Shown here: positions 8,332-15,989 of the stretch, piece after piece
Position numbering within the stretch: the first letter of the stretch is position 1
Layout: each line of letters starts with the position of its first letter
Source: an uncultured Flavobacteriales bacterium
Lineage (GTDB): Bacteria > Bacteroidota > Bacteroidia > Flavobacteriales_D > Crocinitomicaceae
DNA: 34,528 nt
Direction of reading: 5' to 3'
Assembly: GCA_937973685.1 (NCBI GenBank)
Contig: CALJKJ010000055.1
Coordinates: 1 to 34,528, forward strand
Translations under genes and position numbers: made by a program
The notes under the pieces: model-generated
The model's database searches: none
The model's input: the letters and a program-made list of their open reading frames with translations, nothing else
Told to the model about the DNA's origin: nothing

Positions 8332-9470
8332 GCAATCACTTTCAAGGTTTCCGCCACTTTTCTTCCAGTATTTTTGATTGCTGCTAAGTCCTCACCAATG
8401 ATGGTTACGTGCCCCATTTTGCGGAAAGGTTTTGTTGTTTGTTTGCCATACAAGTGAATGTAAACACCTTTCCATGAAAGCACTTCATTGCTGTTTTTAT
8501 ACACGGCATCGCCTTCGTAACCAGCTTCACCCAATAAATTGATCATGACACCCGGACAACGCAAATCGGTTGCGCCAAGTGGCATGTTGAGCACACTTCT
8601 CATGTGTTGTTCGAATTGAGAAGTCAAGCAACATTCAATGGTATGGTGTCCGCTGTTGTGGGGACGTGGAGCAATCTCGTTGATGATTAATTCACCTGAT
8701 TTCGTCAAGAATAATTCGACAGCTAAAATCCCGACCATTTGTAATTTATCGATCACATTCACCGCGAGCGCTTGTGCGTTTTTTTCAATTGAAGCGGAGA
8801 TTTCAGCAGGAGAGAATAAAAACTCAACCAAGTTGGCAGTTGGGCTAAATTCACATTCAACACTTGGGTAAACAGCTGTTTCACCGTTTTCATTTCGGGC
8901 AACAATAACCGATAATTCTTTTTCAAAAGGAATCATTGTTTCCACAATACAAGGTGCATCAAAAGCTGTTGCTAAATCGGTTTCATTTTTGATAATTTGA
9001 ACCCCTTTTCCATCGTAACCACCTTTGCGCAATTTCAACACGAAAGGAAATGGTGGATGCGTTGCTAATAAGTGCGCTTTGTTATCGATTAATTGAAAAG
9101 GAGCAGTTGGCAAATCGTTTGCAGCATAAAATTGCTTTTGCACTCCTTTGTCTTGAACAATTGACAATACGTTAGATTGGGGAAAAACTTTCACGCCAGC
9201 TTGTTCCAACGCAGCAAGGGCTTCGATGTTGACATGTTCAATTTCAACGGTTACCACATCTTTGTCTTTACCAAAATCAACGATTGTTTGGTAATCAGTA
9301 AGGCTTCCGACTTGAAAACTAGCAGCAATTTTTTGACAAGGAGCAGTAGGGTCTGGGTCGATACAATGTACGTGAACATCATAATTCAACGCCGATTGAA
9401 TGAACATTCTTCCGAGTTGTCCACCACCTAACATTCCTAATTTAAAGTTGCTACCGTTCCAATTTTTCAT
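8328..9470 (-). CDS. purK: N5-carboxyaminoimidazole ribonucleotide synthase
   Basis: The 380-residue ATP-grasp enzyme converts AIR, bicarbonate and ATP to N5-CAIR in purine biosynthesis. The N-terminal pre-ATP-grasp domain starts KLGMLGGGQLGRMF. The ATP-grasp core shows FVLKLRKGGYDGKGVQI, the substrate-binding NEIAPRPHNSGHHTIE and QFEQHMRSVLNMPLG, all characteristic of PurK. The ATG at 9470 is preferred over the upstream in-frame ATG at 9512, because a perfect -7 box (TATCTTTG, 9475-9482) falls inside the longer version and ends 4 nt before ATG 9470. Its partner purE lies 4.7 kb away at 14211 instead of adjacent. The stop codon overlaps that of the convergent permease (shared TTAA at 8328-8331). 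Confidence 0.96.
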   Translation of the reverse strand: MKNWNGSNFKLGMLGGGQLGRMFIQSALNYDVHVHCIDPDPTAPCQKIAASFQVGSLTDYQTIVDFGKDKDVVTVEIEHVNIEALAALEQAGVKVFPQSNVLSIVQDKGVQKQFYAANDLPTAPFQLIDNKAHLLATHPPFPFVLKLRKGGYDGKGVQIIKNETDLATAFDAPCIVETMIPFEKELSVIVARNENGETAVYPSVECEFSPTANLVEFLFSPAEISASIEKNAQALAVNVIDKLQMVGILAVELFLTKSGELIINEIAPRPHNSGHHTIECCLTSQFEQHMRSVLNMPLGATDLRCPGVMINLLGEAGYEGDAVYKNSNEVLSWKGVYIHLYGKQTTKPFRKMGHVTIIGEDLAAIKNTGRKVAETLKVIA

Positions 9471-9474
9471 GGTG

Positions 9475-9482
9475 CAAAGATA
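9475..9482 (-). promoter_or_regulatory. -7 box of purK
   Basis: TATCTTTG on the minus strand ends 4 nt (cacc) before the purK ATG at 9470, the same spacing as for the SDR gene and rbfA. No PurR-like operator could be recognised. Confidence 0.6.
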
Positions 9483-9592
9483 CAAAATGCCTGTTTTTAA
9501 AAAAGTGTCCATGTGGATAAAAATAAAACAGTTGAAAAAGCATGGAAATTTGCTAAATAACTATAGTTTTCGCGACCTTTCCTACATTCAAA

Positions 9593-9623
9593 TTGTTTCC
9601 TTTCGTTGAAAATCTTATTTTTG
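9593..9623 (+). promoter_or_regulatory. Promoter of the hpt-adk-obgE operon
   Basis: A -33 TTG at 9593-9595 is followed by a 20-nt spacer and the -7 box TATTTTTG at 9616-9623, a full match to TTG-N20-TAnnTTTG. The box ends 20 nt before the GTG of hpt, leaving an A-rich leader of the kind Bacteroidota use in place of a Shine-Dalgarno sequence. Confidence 0.65.
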
Positions 9624-9643
9624 TATCCAAATAAACAAACAGA

Positions 9644-10174
9644 GTGCTTCAATTACACGACAAGACATTTGAGATTTTTATCCAGGAAGAGGCAATTCTT
9701 GCTGAGATTCGTCTGATGGCAGACAAGCTTAACGACGATTATGCGGGTAAAGATGTTGTATTTATTGCTGTGTTGAATGGCGCATTCATGTTTGCTGCTG
9801 ATTTGATGAAGCACATTGGGTTTGATGCGGAGATTTCATTTGTAAAAATGAGCAGTTATCACGGATTAAATTCAACAGGACGTGTTGACGAAGTAATTGG
9901 ACTGAATCGACCGATCAAAGGAAAGCACGTTGTTGTTTTGGAAGACATTGTTGACACCGGCGTTACGATGGAAAAATTGTTTAGTTTGTTACAGGCGGAA
10001 CATCCTCAATCGGTTGAAATAGCAACGTTGTTATATAAGCCAGCGGCATTTAAAGGAAAACACACCCCAAAATATATTGGATTTTCGATTCCAGACAAAT
10101 TTGTAGTCGGCTATGGCTTAGATTACAACGAGTTTGGAAGAAATACCAAGCACATTTATCAACTAAAGGGTTAA
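9644..10174 (+). CDS. hpt: Hypoxanthine phosphoribosyltransferase
   Basis: The 176-residue type I phosphoribosyltransferase joins hypoxanthine (and usually guanine) to PRPP, giving IMP or GMP in purine salvage. The PRPP-binding signature VVLEDIVDTGVTM lies at residues 97-109, the pyrophosphate loop LNGAF at 44-48, the flexible-loop segment KMSSYHGL at about 68-75, and the C-terminal purine contact region PDKFVVGYGLDYNEFGRN near 150-167. All are HPRT-specific. The start is GTG at 9644, downstream of a clear promoter. It leads a plus-strand operon: adk follows after 15 nt, and obgE, the PAP2 gene and crcB follow closely. Confidence 0.95.
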   Translation: MLQLHDKTFEIFIQEEAILAEIRLMADKLNDDYAGKDVVFIAVLNGAFMFAADLMKHIGFDAEISFVKMSSYHGLNSTGRVDEVIGLNRPIKGKHVVVLEDIVDTGVTMEKLFSLLQAEHPQSVEIATLLYKPAAFKGKHTPKYIGFSIPDKFVVGYGLDYNEFGRNTKHIYQLKG

Positions 10175-10189
10175 ACCCGCAGAAAAGGT

Positions 10190-10762
10190 ATGTTGAACAT
10201 TGTATTATTTGGCCCTCCAGGAGCAGGGAAAGGAACACAATCAGAGCGATTGATTGAGCAGTATGGATTAGTTCACTTGTCAACAGGTGATATTTTTAGA
10301 GCACACATCAAAGGCGCTACTGAATTAGGATTGTTAGCGAAAAGTTACATGGATGCTGGGAATTTAGTTCCAGATGAAGTAACGATCAATATGTTGAAGA
10401 ACGAAGTATTGCAACATGCTTCACCAAAGGGATTTATTTTTGATGGTTTCCCACGCACAACTGCACAAGCAGAGGCATTGGAAGTTTTTTTATCATCCAT
10501 AAACACATCGATTTCGATGATGGTTGGTTTGGAAGTTGCAGAAGACGAGTTGCGTGAGCGTTTGAAAAAACGTGCTGAAGTGAGTGGAAGACCGGATGAT
10601 GCAAATCCAGAGATTATTCAAAACCGCATCAACGTTTACAAAAACGAAACAGCACCTGTGAAAGAATTTTACCAAGCACAGGGCAAATATAAATCGGTTG
10701 ATGGTATTGGTACCATTGACGAAATTACCAACCGTTTATTTTCGGTTATAGAGGAGAAATAA
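10190..10762 (+). CDS. adk: Adenylate kinase
   Basis: The 190-residue enzyme interconverts ATP + AMP and 2 ADP. The P-loop GPPGAGKGTQ is at residues 8-17, the AMP-binding segment HLSTGDIFR near 30-38, FIFDGFPRTTAQA near 83-95, and the lid-flanking RLKKRAEVSGRPDDANPEII near 124-143. The lid is the short form without zinc-binding cysteines, giving a length typical of Bacteroidota adenylate kinases (about 190 rather than 215). It is 15 nt behind hpt and 3 nt ahead of obgE, so it is almost certainly cotranscribed with both. Confidence 0.97.
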   Translation: MLNIVLFGPPGAGKGTQSERLIEQYGLVHLSTGDIFRAHIKGATELGLLAKSYMDAGNLVPDEVTINMLKNEVLQHASPKGFIFDGFPRTTAQAEALEVFLSSINTSISMMVGLEVAEDELRERLKKRAEVSGRPDDANPEIIQNRINVYKNETAPVKEFYQAQGKYKSVDGIGTIDEITNRLFSVIEEK

Positions 10763-10765
10763 AAA

Positions 10766-11758
10766 ATGGCTTCAGACAACTTCGTTGATTATGTAAAAAT
10801 ACACTGTACTTCAGGAAATGGAGGTGGTGGTTCTGCGCATTTTCGGCGAGAGAAATACATCCCACAAGGTGGTCCAGATGGTGGAGATGGTGGACGTGGT
10901 GGCCATATCATATTGCGTGGAAACAAGCAACTTTGGACCTTGTTGCACTTAAAATTCCACAAACACATCAAAGCTGGACATGGAGGACATGGCTCAGCTC
11001 AGAATCAAAAAGGAAAACAAGGACAAGACAAATACATTGATGTGCCACTTGGTACATTGGCGCGTGATTCTGAAACGGGCGAAGTGTTATTTGAAATCAC
11101 GGAGGAAGGCGAAGAAAAAATCTTGGTTCCTGGAGGACGTGGGGGACTTGGAAATGATCATTTTAAATCGCCAACCTATCAAACACCACGTTTTGCACAA
11201 CCGGGCGAACCAGGGATTGAAAATTGGATGGTGTTAGAGATGAAAGTCCTTGCTGATGTTGGGTTGGTTGGTTTTCCTAATGCAGGAAAAAGCACCTTGT
11301 TGTCTGTTATGTCTTCTGCAAAACCAGAAATTGGGGATTACCCATTTACTACAGTACGTCCTAATTTAGGAATCATCAAATACCGTGACTACCGTTCGTT
11401 TGTGATGGCCGATATTCCTGGAATTATCGAAGGCGCGCATTTGGGTAAAGGTTTGGGATTACGCTTTTTGCGTCACATTGAACGCAACGCATGTTTGTTG
11501 TTCATGATTCCAGCCGATTCGCCAGATATTCACGAAGAATACCGTATTCTATTAAACGAATTAAAACAATATAATCCGGAGTTATTGCACAAAGAACGCT
11601 TGTTAGCAATTACGAAATCGGATATGTTAGACGATGAATTGAAAGCAGCAATTGCCTTGGATTTACCAACTATACCTTACTTGTTCATTTCATCTGTTGC
11701 GCAGCAAGGTTTGTCGGAATTAAAAGATTTGATTTGGTCAAAATTGGCAGATGATTGA
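10766..11758 (+). CDS. obgE: Obg-family GTPase
   Basis: The 330-residue protein is involved in ribosome assembly and stress control. The N-terminal Obg fold is glycine-rich (GNGGGGSAHFRREK, then GGPDGGDGGRGG, residues 17-46). The GTPase domain has G1 GFPNAGKST (169-177), switch regions with YPFTTVRPN, G3 DIPG and G4 TKSD. It ends shortly after the G domain and lacks the long variable C-terminal extension of some Obg proteins, as expected for Bacteroidota. The start ATG is 3 nt after the adk stop. Its 3' end overlaps the next gene by 8 nt, implying translational coupling. Confidence 0.96.
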   Translation: MASDNFVDYVKIHCTSGNGGGGSAHFRREKYIPQGGPDGGDGGRGGHIILRGNKQLWTLLHLKFHKHIKAGHGGHGSAQNQKGKQGQDKYIDVPLGTLARDSETGEVLFEITEEGEEKILVPGGRGGLGNDHFKSPTYQTPRFAQPGEPGIENWMVLEMKVLADVGLVGFPNAGKSTLLSVMSSAKPEIGDYPFTTVRPNLGIIKYRDYRSFVMADIPGIIEGAHLGKGLGLRFLRHIERNACLLFMIPADSPDIHEEYRILLNELKQYNPELLHKERLLAITKSDMLDDELKAAIALDLPTIPYLFISSVAQQGLSELKDLIWSKLADD

Positions 11759-12338
11759 ATGGTTAAAGGCAATTGACAGCAGTATCGTTTTAGCGATAAA
11801 CGGAATACATAATCACTTCCTTGACACCTTGTTTTGGCTATTTTCAGGCAAGCTTACTTGGATTCCGCTTTATTTGTTGTTGTTGTTGTTTGTTTGGAAA
11901 TACTTCGGTTTTCGAAAAATGATTCTTTTTTTGGTCATTGTAGGAGCAACAATCGCACTTGTTGATTTCACTTCCGTTATCTTTTTTAAAGAGACTTTTC
12001 AACGTTACCGTCCTTCACATCATTTAGTGCTTTCAAAACAATTGTATTTTCACGTTGCTGCAAACGGTGACGTATACAAAGGCGGACAATATGGTTTTGT
12101 GAGTTCGCATGCAGCTAATTTCTTTTCGTTGACAATTTTAGCAGGAATGACCTTGCGGCCATATCGCAAAAATTTAATTTGGTTGTTGCTCATCATTGCA
12201 TGTATGGTCAGTTTGAGCCGCGTGTATTTGGGCGTTCATTACCCAAGTGATGTTATCGTTGGTGGGTTGTGGGGAGCAACAATCAGTTATTTCAGCTTTC
12301 GCTACCTTTTAAAACCATTACTTTTGACAAAAAAATAA
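11751..12338 (+). CDS. PAP2-family membrane phosphatase
   Basis: The 195-residue integral membrane protein has about five hydrophobic segments. The three PAP2 phosphatase motifs are present: KETFQRYRP (motif 1, KxxxxxxRP), SSHA in the second motif (usually PSGH, here VSSHAANF), and SRVYLGVHYPSD (motif 3, SRxxxxxHxxxD). Family members dephosphorylate undecaprenyl pyrophosphate, phosphatidic acid or lipid A. A role in recycling C55-PP or modifying lipid A is plausible here but not determined by sequence. Its ATG lies inside the end of obgE (8-nt overlap), and crcB starts 6 nt after its stop. Confidence 0.9.
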   Translation: MIEWLKAIDSSIVLAINGIHNHFLDTLFWLFSGKLTWIPLYLLLLLFVWKYFGFRKMILFLVIVGATIALVDFTSVIFFKETFQRYRPSHHLVLSKQLYFHVAANGDVYKGGQYGFVSSHAANFFSLTILAGMTLRPYRKNLIWLLLIIACMVSLSRVYLGVHYPSDVIVGGLWGATISYFSFRYLLKPLLLTKK

Positions 12339-12344
12339 GTTGAT

Positions 12345-12701
12345 ATGGCAGCTATTTTTGTTTTTTTAGGAGGAGGAATTGGCGCATTGTTGCGTTATTT
12401 TGTTTCGTTATTTACGGATAAAGTTGCGAGTACTACCTTACCAATGGCAACACTTATTTCGAATGTTGTCGCATCATTTCTTTTGGGTGTTTTTGTCGCA
12501 TTATTGAAAGATAAAATTCACCATTCGGATGATTGGTATGCGTTTTTAGTCATAGGCGTATGTGGTGGATTCAGTACTTTTTCATCTTTTGCAAAAGAAA
12601 ATTTAGCGTTGATAGAAAAAGGGCAGTTTGTTTATGCCGGATTGAATATTCTGGTTTCTGTTGTCCTTTGTATACTAGCTGTTTATATCGGAAAACGCTA
12701 A
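12345..12701 (+). CDS. crcB: Fluoride channel (CrcB/Fluc)
   Basis: The 118-residue, four-helix membrane protein of the Fluc family assembles as a dual-topology dimer that exports fluoride. Diagnostic motifs are GGGIGALLRY (residues 9-18), LISNVVASFLLG (the helix 2 Asn) and GVCGGFSTFSSF (about 71-82), which holds the central Na+ and Phe-box residues. It is the last gene of the hpt operon as far as spacing shows. The 6-nt gap upstream leaves no room for a fluoride riboswitch, so expression appears tied to the operon. A convergent acyltransferase gene ends 9 nt beyond its stop. Confidence 0.94.
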   Translation: MAAIFVFLGGGIGALLRYFVSLFTDKVASTTLPMATLISNVVASFLLGVFVALLKDKIHHSDDWYAFLVIGVCGGFSTFSSFAKENLALIEKGQFVYAGLNILVSVVLCILAVYIGKR

Positions 12702-12710
12702 AGTAAGCAA

Positions 12711-14081
12711 CTAAGCCACCGGAACTAATTCTTCGATTTGTTGTGCCAATTGATTCCGTTTTGCAACAAATTTTGTCATGTCTGCTTTTCGCATTAGACC
12801 TTTTAATTTGTATTCCTTGAACCACGTTCCATAATCGTAAGAGAACTTCCACAACGCAGGGGCTACAAACAAAAAGTATAGGACGCCAAACGACCAGTGC
12901 GGGAAGTAATTTTTAGTAAGCCACATGACAATTGGAATTGAATAAATTGTTCCAAATACTTTTCCAAGTAACATTTTTACAGAACCCCAAAACACCTTGC
13001 GTTTCATGATTTTTTCGGTTAGTTTTTTGGCTAAGATATACGGAATAAATCCTTGTAGTGCTCCAAGAATAGCAACAGGCCAAGTTGTCAATAATAACAG
13101 TAATTCTTTTGTTCGGTTAAAGGTTGCTGGATCAGCATTGCCAACAACAAAACGATCTTGAATGTGCATTCTTTTTTCGAGCGAAAAATAAGCATTCAAT
13201 TCCTTTTTCAGCTGGTTGATTGCTTCGTTTTCCTCGCTTGCATTTTCATTGATCCAATGCGCTAATTTTTTAGCGTAATCAAAACGTTCTTTCAACGCTA
13301 ATTGCTCGTTGTGGTTGGCGTGATTGAAACCTTTTCGCGTGATTTGCATGATGCCTTCTAGGAGTGCATAATTGCTTTTATCAGCAACATAAATGACACA
13401 GTCTTGCATCATTCCTTCTAGTTTTTTTGTTACATCGTTGATCGTTTTTGCCGTATTTTCTTCAAATTCTTTTCGGTAATCATTGAGGCAAATTTGTGCG
13501 CCAAATTTGACTACTATTTCGCTGCCAATGGTGTTTCTATCCGTGTAATTAATCCCGATAGAAGCCAAGTAAATTTTCTTTTCCCAGTTGCATCCTTCCA
13601 AAGCTGTTAATCCCATTCGGACCGCACCTTTTTTGATTGGTTTTAATCCGCGAATAGGCGTATCATCTGTAAATCCCTCTCCAAAAATCAAGATATTTCG
13701 GCCACTTGCAAGTGTTTTGTTGACACGGTTAAAGACAGTTTTGTTTTTTTCTTGGGTATTTTCCCCATCGTGTTGGCGGTAAATTGGCAACATGTGCGCG
13801 AGCCAAAGGAAAGGTTTCAACCACCATTTAAAAACATCAGAGCGCGTCATGAAATTAAAAATAGACTTACTCAATGCGCCCAACATAATTGGGTCCATGA
13901 AGGAATTTGGGTGATTTGAAACGTAAATTGTTCTATTAAAAAAATGTTTTGGCTTGTTAATAAATAAAATGCGTTTGTAGAATAAGCGCAAGGAGATATT
14001 TAACGAGCAAACAAGAAGAAAATAGAATAACCGCATTTTAGATTTTTTTGTAAAATTACGATAGAATCTAAGTTTCCGCAT
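12711..14081 (-). CDS. PlsC-like glycerolipid acyltransferase
   Basis: This 456-residue (or 441 if starting at ATG 14036) membrane-associated acyltransferase belongs to the LPLAT/AGPAT superfamily. The catalytic block is SNHPNSFMDP near residues 54-63, an Hx5D form seen in this subfamily. Block III appears as NILIFGEGFTDD and corresponds to the FPEG motif. The C-terminal third contains several hydrophobic segments (about 325-420). It is much longer than a plain PlsC (about 240 residues), so it is better described as a GPAT/AGPAT-like acyltransferase acting in phospholipid or aminolipid synthesis. Upstream, TAATTTTA (14051-14058, 7 of 8 matches to the -7 box) would favour the shorter start. 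It is convergent with crcB and divergent from purE. Confidence 0.85.
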   Translation of the reverse strand: MRKLRFYRNFTKKSKMRLFYFLLVCSLNISLRLFYKRILFINKPKHFFNRTIYVSNHPNSFMDPIMLGALSKSIFNFMTRSDVFKWWLKPFLWLAHMLPIYRQHDGENTQEKNKTVFNRVNKTLASGRNILIFGEGFTDDTPIRGLKPIKKGAVRMGLTALEGCNWEKKIYLASIGINYTDRNTIGSEIVVKFGAQICLNDYRKEFEENTAKTINDVTKKLEGMMQDCVIYVADKSNYALLEGIMQITRKGFNHANHNEQLALKERFDYAKKLAHWINENASEENEAINQLKKELNAYFSLEKRMHIQDRFVVGNADPATFNRTKELLLLLTTWPVAILGALQGFIPYILAKKLTEKIMKRKVFWGSVKMLLGKVFGTIYSIPIVMWLTKNYFPHWSFGVLYFLFVAPALWKFSYDYGTWFKEYKLKGLMRKADMTKFVAKRNQLAQQIEELVPVA

Positions 14082-14210
14082 GCCCGTTCGTAAATTAAAT
14101 CAACAAAATGAGTGTGAATAGTAAATTCGTTCCAATAAAAAGATTCACGGTTCTCCTGCCGATAAACACCTAATTACAAATTATGTTTCTTATTTTTACA
14201 CCAAAAAAAC

Positions 14211-14699
14211 ATGGTTGGTATCATTATGGGAAGTACTTCGGATCTTCCAATTATGCAAGAAGCATCGGCAATTTTAGAAGCATTTGGAATTCCTTACGAA
14301 TTAACAATTGTATCTGCACACCGTACTCCAGAACGTATGTTTGACTATGCGAAAACAGCTGCTGACCGTGGATTGAAAGTTATCATTGCAGGTGCTGGCG
14401 GTGCTGCACATTTACCAGGAATGACAGCATCTTTAACACCACTTCCAGTAATTGGTGTTCCAATCAAGTCGAGTAATTCGATAGACGGATGGGATAGTCT
14501 TTTGTCGATTGTTCAAATGCCAAACGGAATACCAGTGGCAACGGTAGCAATCAATGCTGCAAAAAATGCAGGAATATTGGCTGCTAAAATCTTGGGAGCA
14601 TCAGATGTAAAATTACGTGCTGAATTGCTAAAATACATGGAATCGATGAAGGAAACTGTTCTTGAAGGTGCCGAAAAAGTAGCAATCAACAAGCTGTAA
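14211..14699 (+). CDS. purE: N5-CAIR mutase (PurE)
   Basis: The 162-residue class I PurE moves the carboxylate of N5-CAIR to C4, making CAIR in purine synthesis, the step after PurK. Seen in the sequence are GIIMGSTSDLPIM (residues 3-15), VSAHRTPERM (about 38-47, active-site His), GAGGAAHLPGM (about 62-72) and GVPIKSSNSIDGWDSLLSIVQMP, all canonical. It stands alone, 4.7 kb from purK. Upstream I see only an imperfect TATTTTTA (14191-14198, 7 of 8 matches) 12 nt before the ATG. Its stop codon directly abuts the stop of the convergent NamZ-like gene with no intervening base. Confidence 0.96.
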   Translation: MVGIIMGSTSDLPIMQEASAILEAFGIPYELTIVSAHRTPERMFDYAKTAADRGLKVIIAGAGGAAHLPGMTASLTPLPVIGVPIKSSNSIDGWDSLLSIVQMPNGIPVATVAINAAKNAGILAAKILGASDVKLRAELLKYMESMKETVLEGAEKVAINKL

Positions 14700-15989
14700 T
14701 TATTGGTAAATCAAGTATTTCTGCCGCGTTACTAAGAAGGTATCAATAGCAGGCTTCCACGAATTTTTGATTTCTTTTGCTGTTAATCCATCTTTTAACT
14801 GTTGGCGCAATTTTGTTGTGCCTGCCAAACGGTCAAAAAAGTTTTTCTGATCAATAAATGGTATCGAATCACCTAATTGGTCCCGAGCGTTGATGAGCCA
14901 ATTCAAGTTTATTTCATAAGCTCTTTTTCGCTGAACTGTTCTCAGGTCATAACCATTACACGATTTGTTTTGCCACAATGGTTCTTTCGCACCAGTTGTT
15001 GGCATGGGAATGAACTCAAAATCAGTTTTCCGAAAGTTTGGATGTCCATACATTTCAAATGGACGTTCTGTTCCACGACCAATACTCACTGTTGTTGCTT
15101 CAAAAAAGCACAAACTTGGGTAGAGCGTAATTGCTAAATCAGTTCGTAAATTAGGAGAAGGAGGAATTGCGATTTCAAACTTTTGTTTGTGGCTGTAATT
15201 TTTACACGGAACGATGTATAATTTGCAAGTATTGTTTTTTGCTAACCAAAATTCTCCGTTAATCATCAAGGCATATTCCCCGATTGTCATTCCGTACACT
15301 ATTGGAACAGGATGCATGCCAATGAATGAAACTTGATCTTTTTCGAGCATTGGCCCATCGATGTAGTGTGCATTTGGATTTGGTCGGTCCAATACAATCA
15401 ACGCTTTGTTGTTTTCAGCACACGCTTCCATGACGTAATGCAGCGTCGAAATATACGTGTAAAAACGAACACCAACATCTTGAATATCAAACAATACGAT
15501 ATCAACATCCCACAATTGATCGGCACGCGGTTTTTTGTTATTTCCATAAAGCGAAACGATCGGCAAACCAGTTATGGGGTCTTTGTGCGACCAAACTTTT
15601 TCACCAGCATCTGCCGTTCCTCTGAATCCATGTTCTGGCGCAAAAACTTTTTGTATTTGAATGCCTAAAGCAAGTAAGGAATCGACCAAATGTGTTTTTC
15701 CAATAACAGATGATTGGTTGGCAACAATTGCAACACGTCGACCTCTTAACGAGTCCAGATAAAGGTTCATGCGGCCGTTCCCAAGTTGCAAAGTAGGCAT
15801 TTGCGCTGTCTGATATACTTCTGGTTGGTAATTTTCAGACTCTTTGATGATTTGTTCGCGTTGTTGTGTGTTTGTTGCAATTGTATTGCTTGTTGGATCT
15901 GTTTTTTCTTTTTTCCATGAACAGCCAACAAGGAAAAGCACACAAATACTTTGTATGGACAAAAGCTTTATGTAATTTCGTAATCGCAT
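14700..15989 (-). CDS. NamZ/DUF1343 exo-N-acetylmuramidase-like lipoprotein
   Basis: The 429-residue protein belongs to the former DUF1343 family, now known from characterised members to contain exo-beta-N-acetylmuramidases (NamZ, GH171) that release terminal MurNAc from peptidoglycan fragments. Family motifs are clear: VAIVANQSSV, VFAPEHGFRGTADAGE, LFDIQDVGVRFYTYISTLHY, IVLDRPNPN and PIVYGMTIGEYA. The start at ATG 15989 gives a compact lipoprotein signal MRLRNYIKLLSIQSICVLFL followed by VGC, with Cys23 as the lipidation site. The upstream ATG at 16019 would add 10 residues. It therefore sits in the periplasm on a membrane and probably takes part in wall turnover or salvage. It is head to head with the permease at 15988, the two ATGs overlapping in one palindrome. 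Confidence 0.9.
   Translation of the reverse strand: MRLRNYIKLLSIQSICVLFLVGCSWKKEKTDPTSNTIATNTQQREQIIKESENYQPEVYQTAQMPTLQLGNGRMNLYLDSLRGRRVAIVANQSSVIGKTHLVDSLLALGIQIQKVFAPEHGFRGTADAGEKVWSHKDPITGLPIVSLYGNNKKPRADQLWDVDIVLFDIQDVGVRFYTYISTLHYVMEACAENNKALIVLDRPNPNAHYIDGPMLEKDQVSFIGMHPVPIVYGMTIGEYALMINGEFWLAKNNTCKLYIVPCKNYSHKQKFEIAIPPSPNLRTDLAITLYPSLCFFEATTVSIGRGTERPFEMYGHPNFRKTDFEFIPMPTTGAKEPLWQNKSCNGYDLRTVQRKRAYEINLNWLINARDQLGDSIPFIDQKNFFDRLAGTTKLRQQLKDGLTAKEIKNSWKPAIDTFLVTRQKYLIYQ

Noticed and set aside
9470..9512. Longer purK frame starting at ATG 9512
   Set aside because: The extra 14 codons contain the perfect -7 box TATCTTTG, and the ATG at 9470 begins the family-typical N-terminus 4 nt later.
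12339..12344. Fluoride riboswitch upstream of crcB
   Set aside because: Only 6 nt separate the PAP2 gene stop from the crcB start and no riboswitch fold fits there; the preceding sequence is clearly coding.
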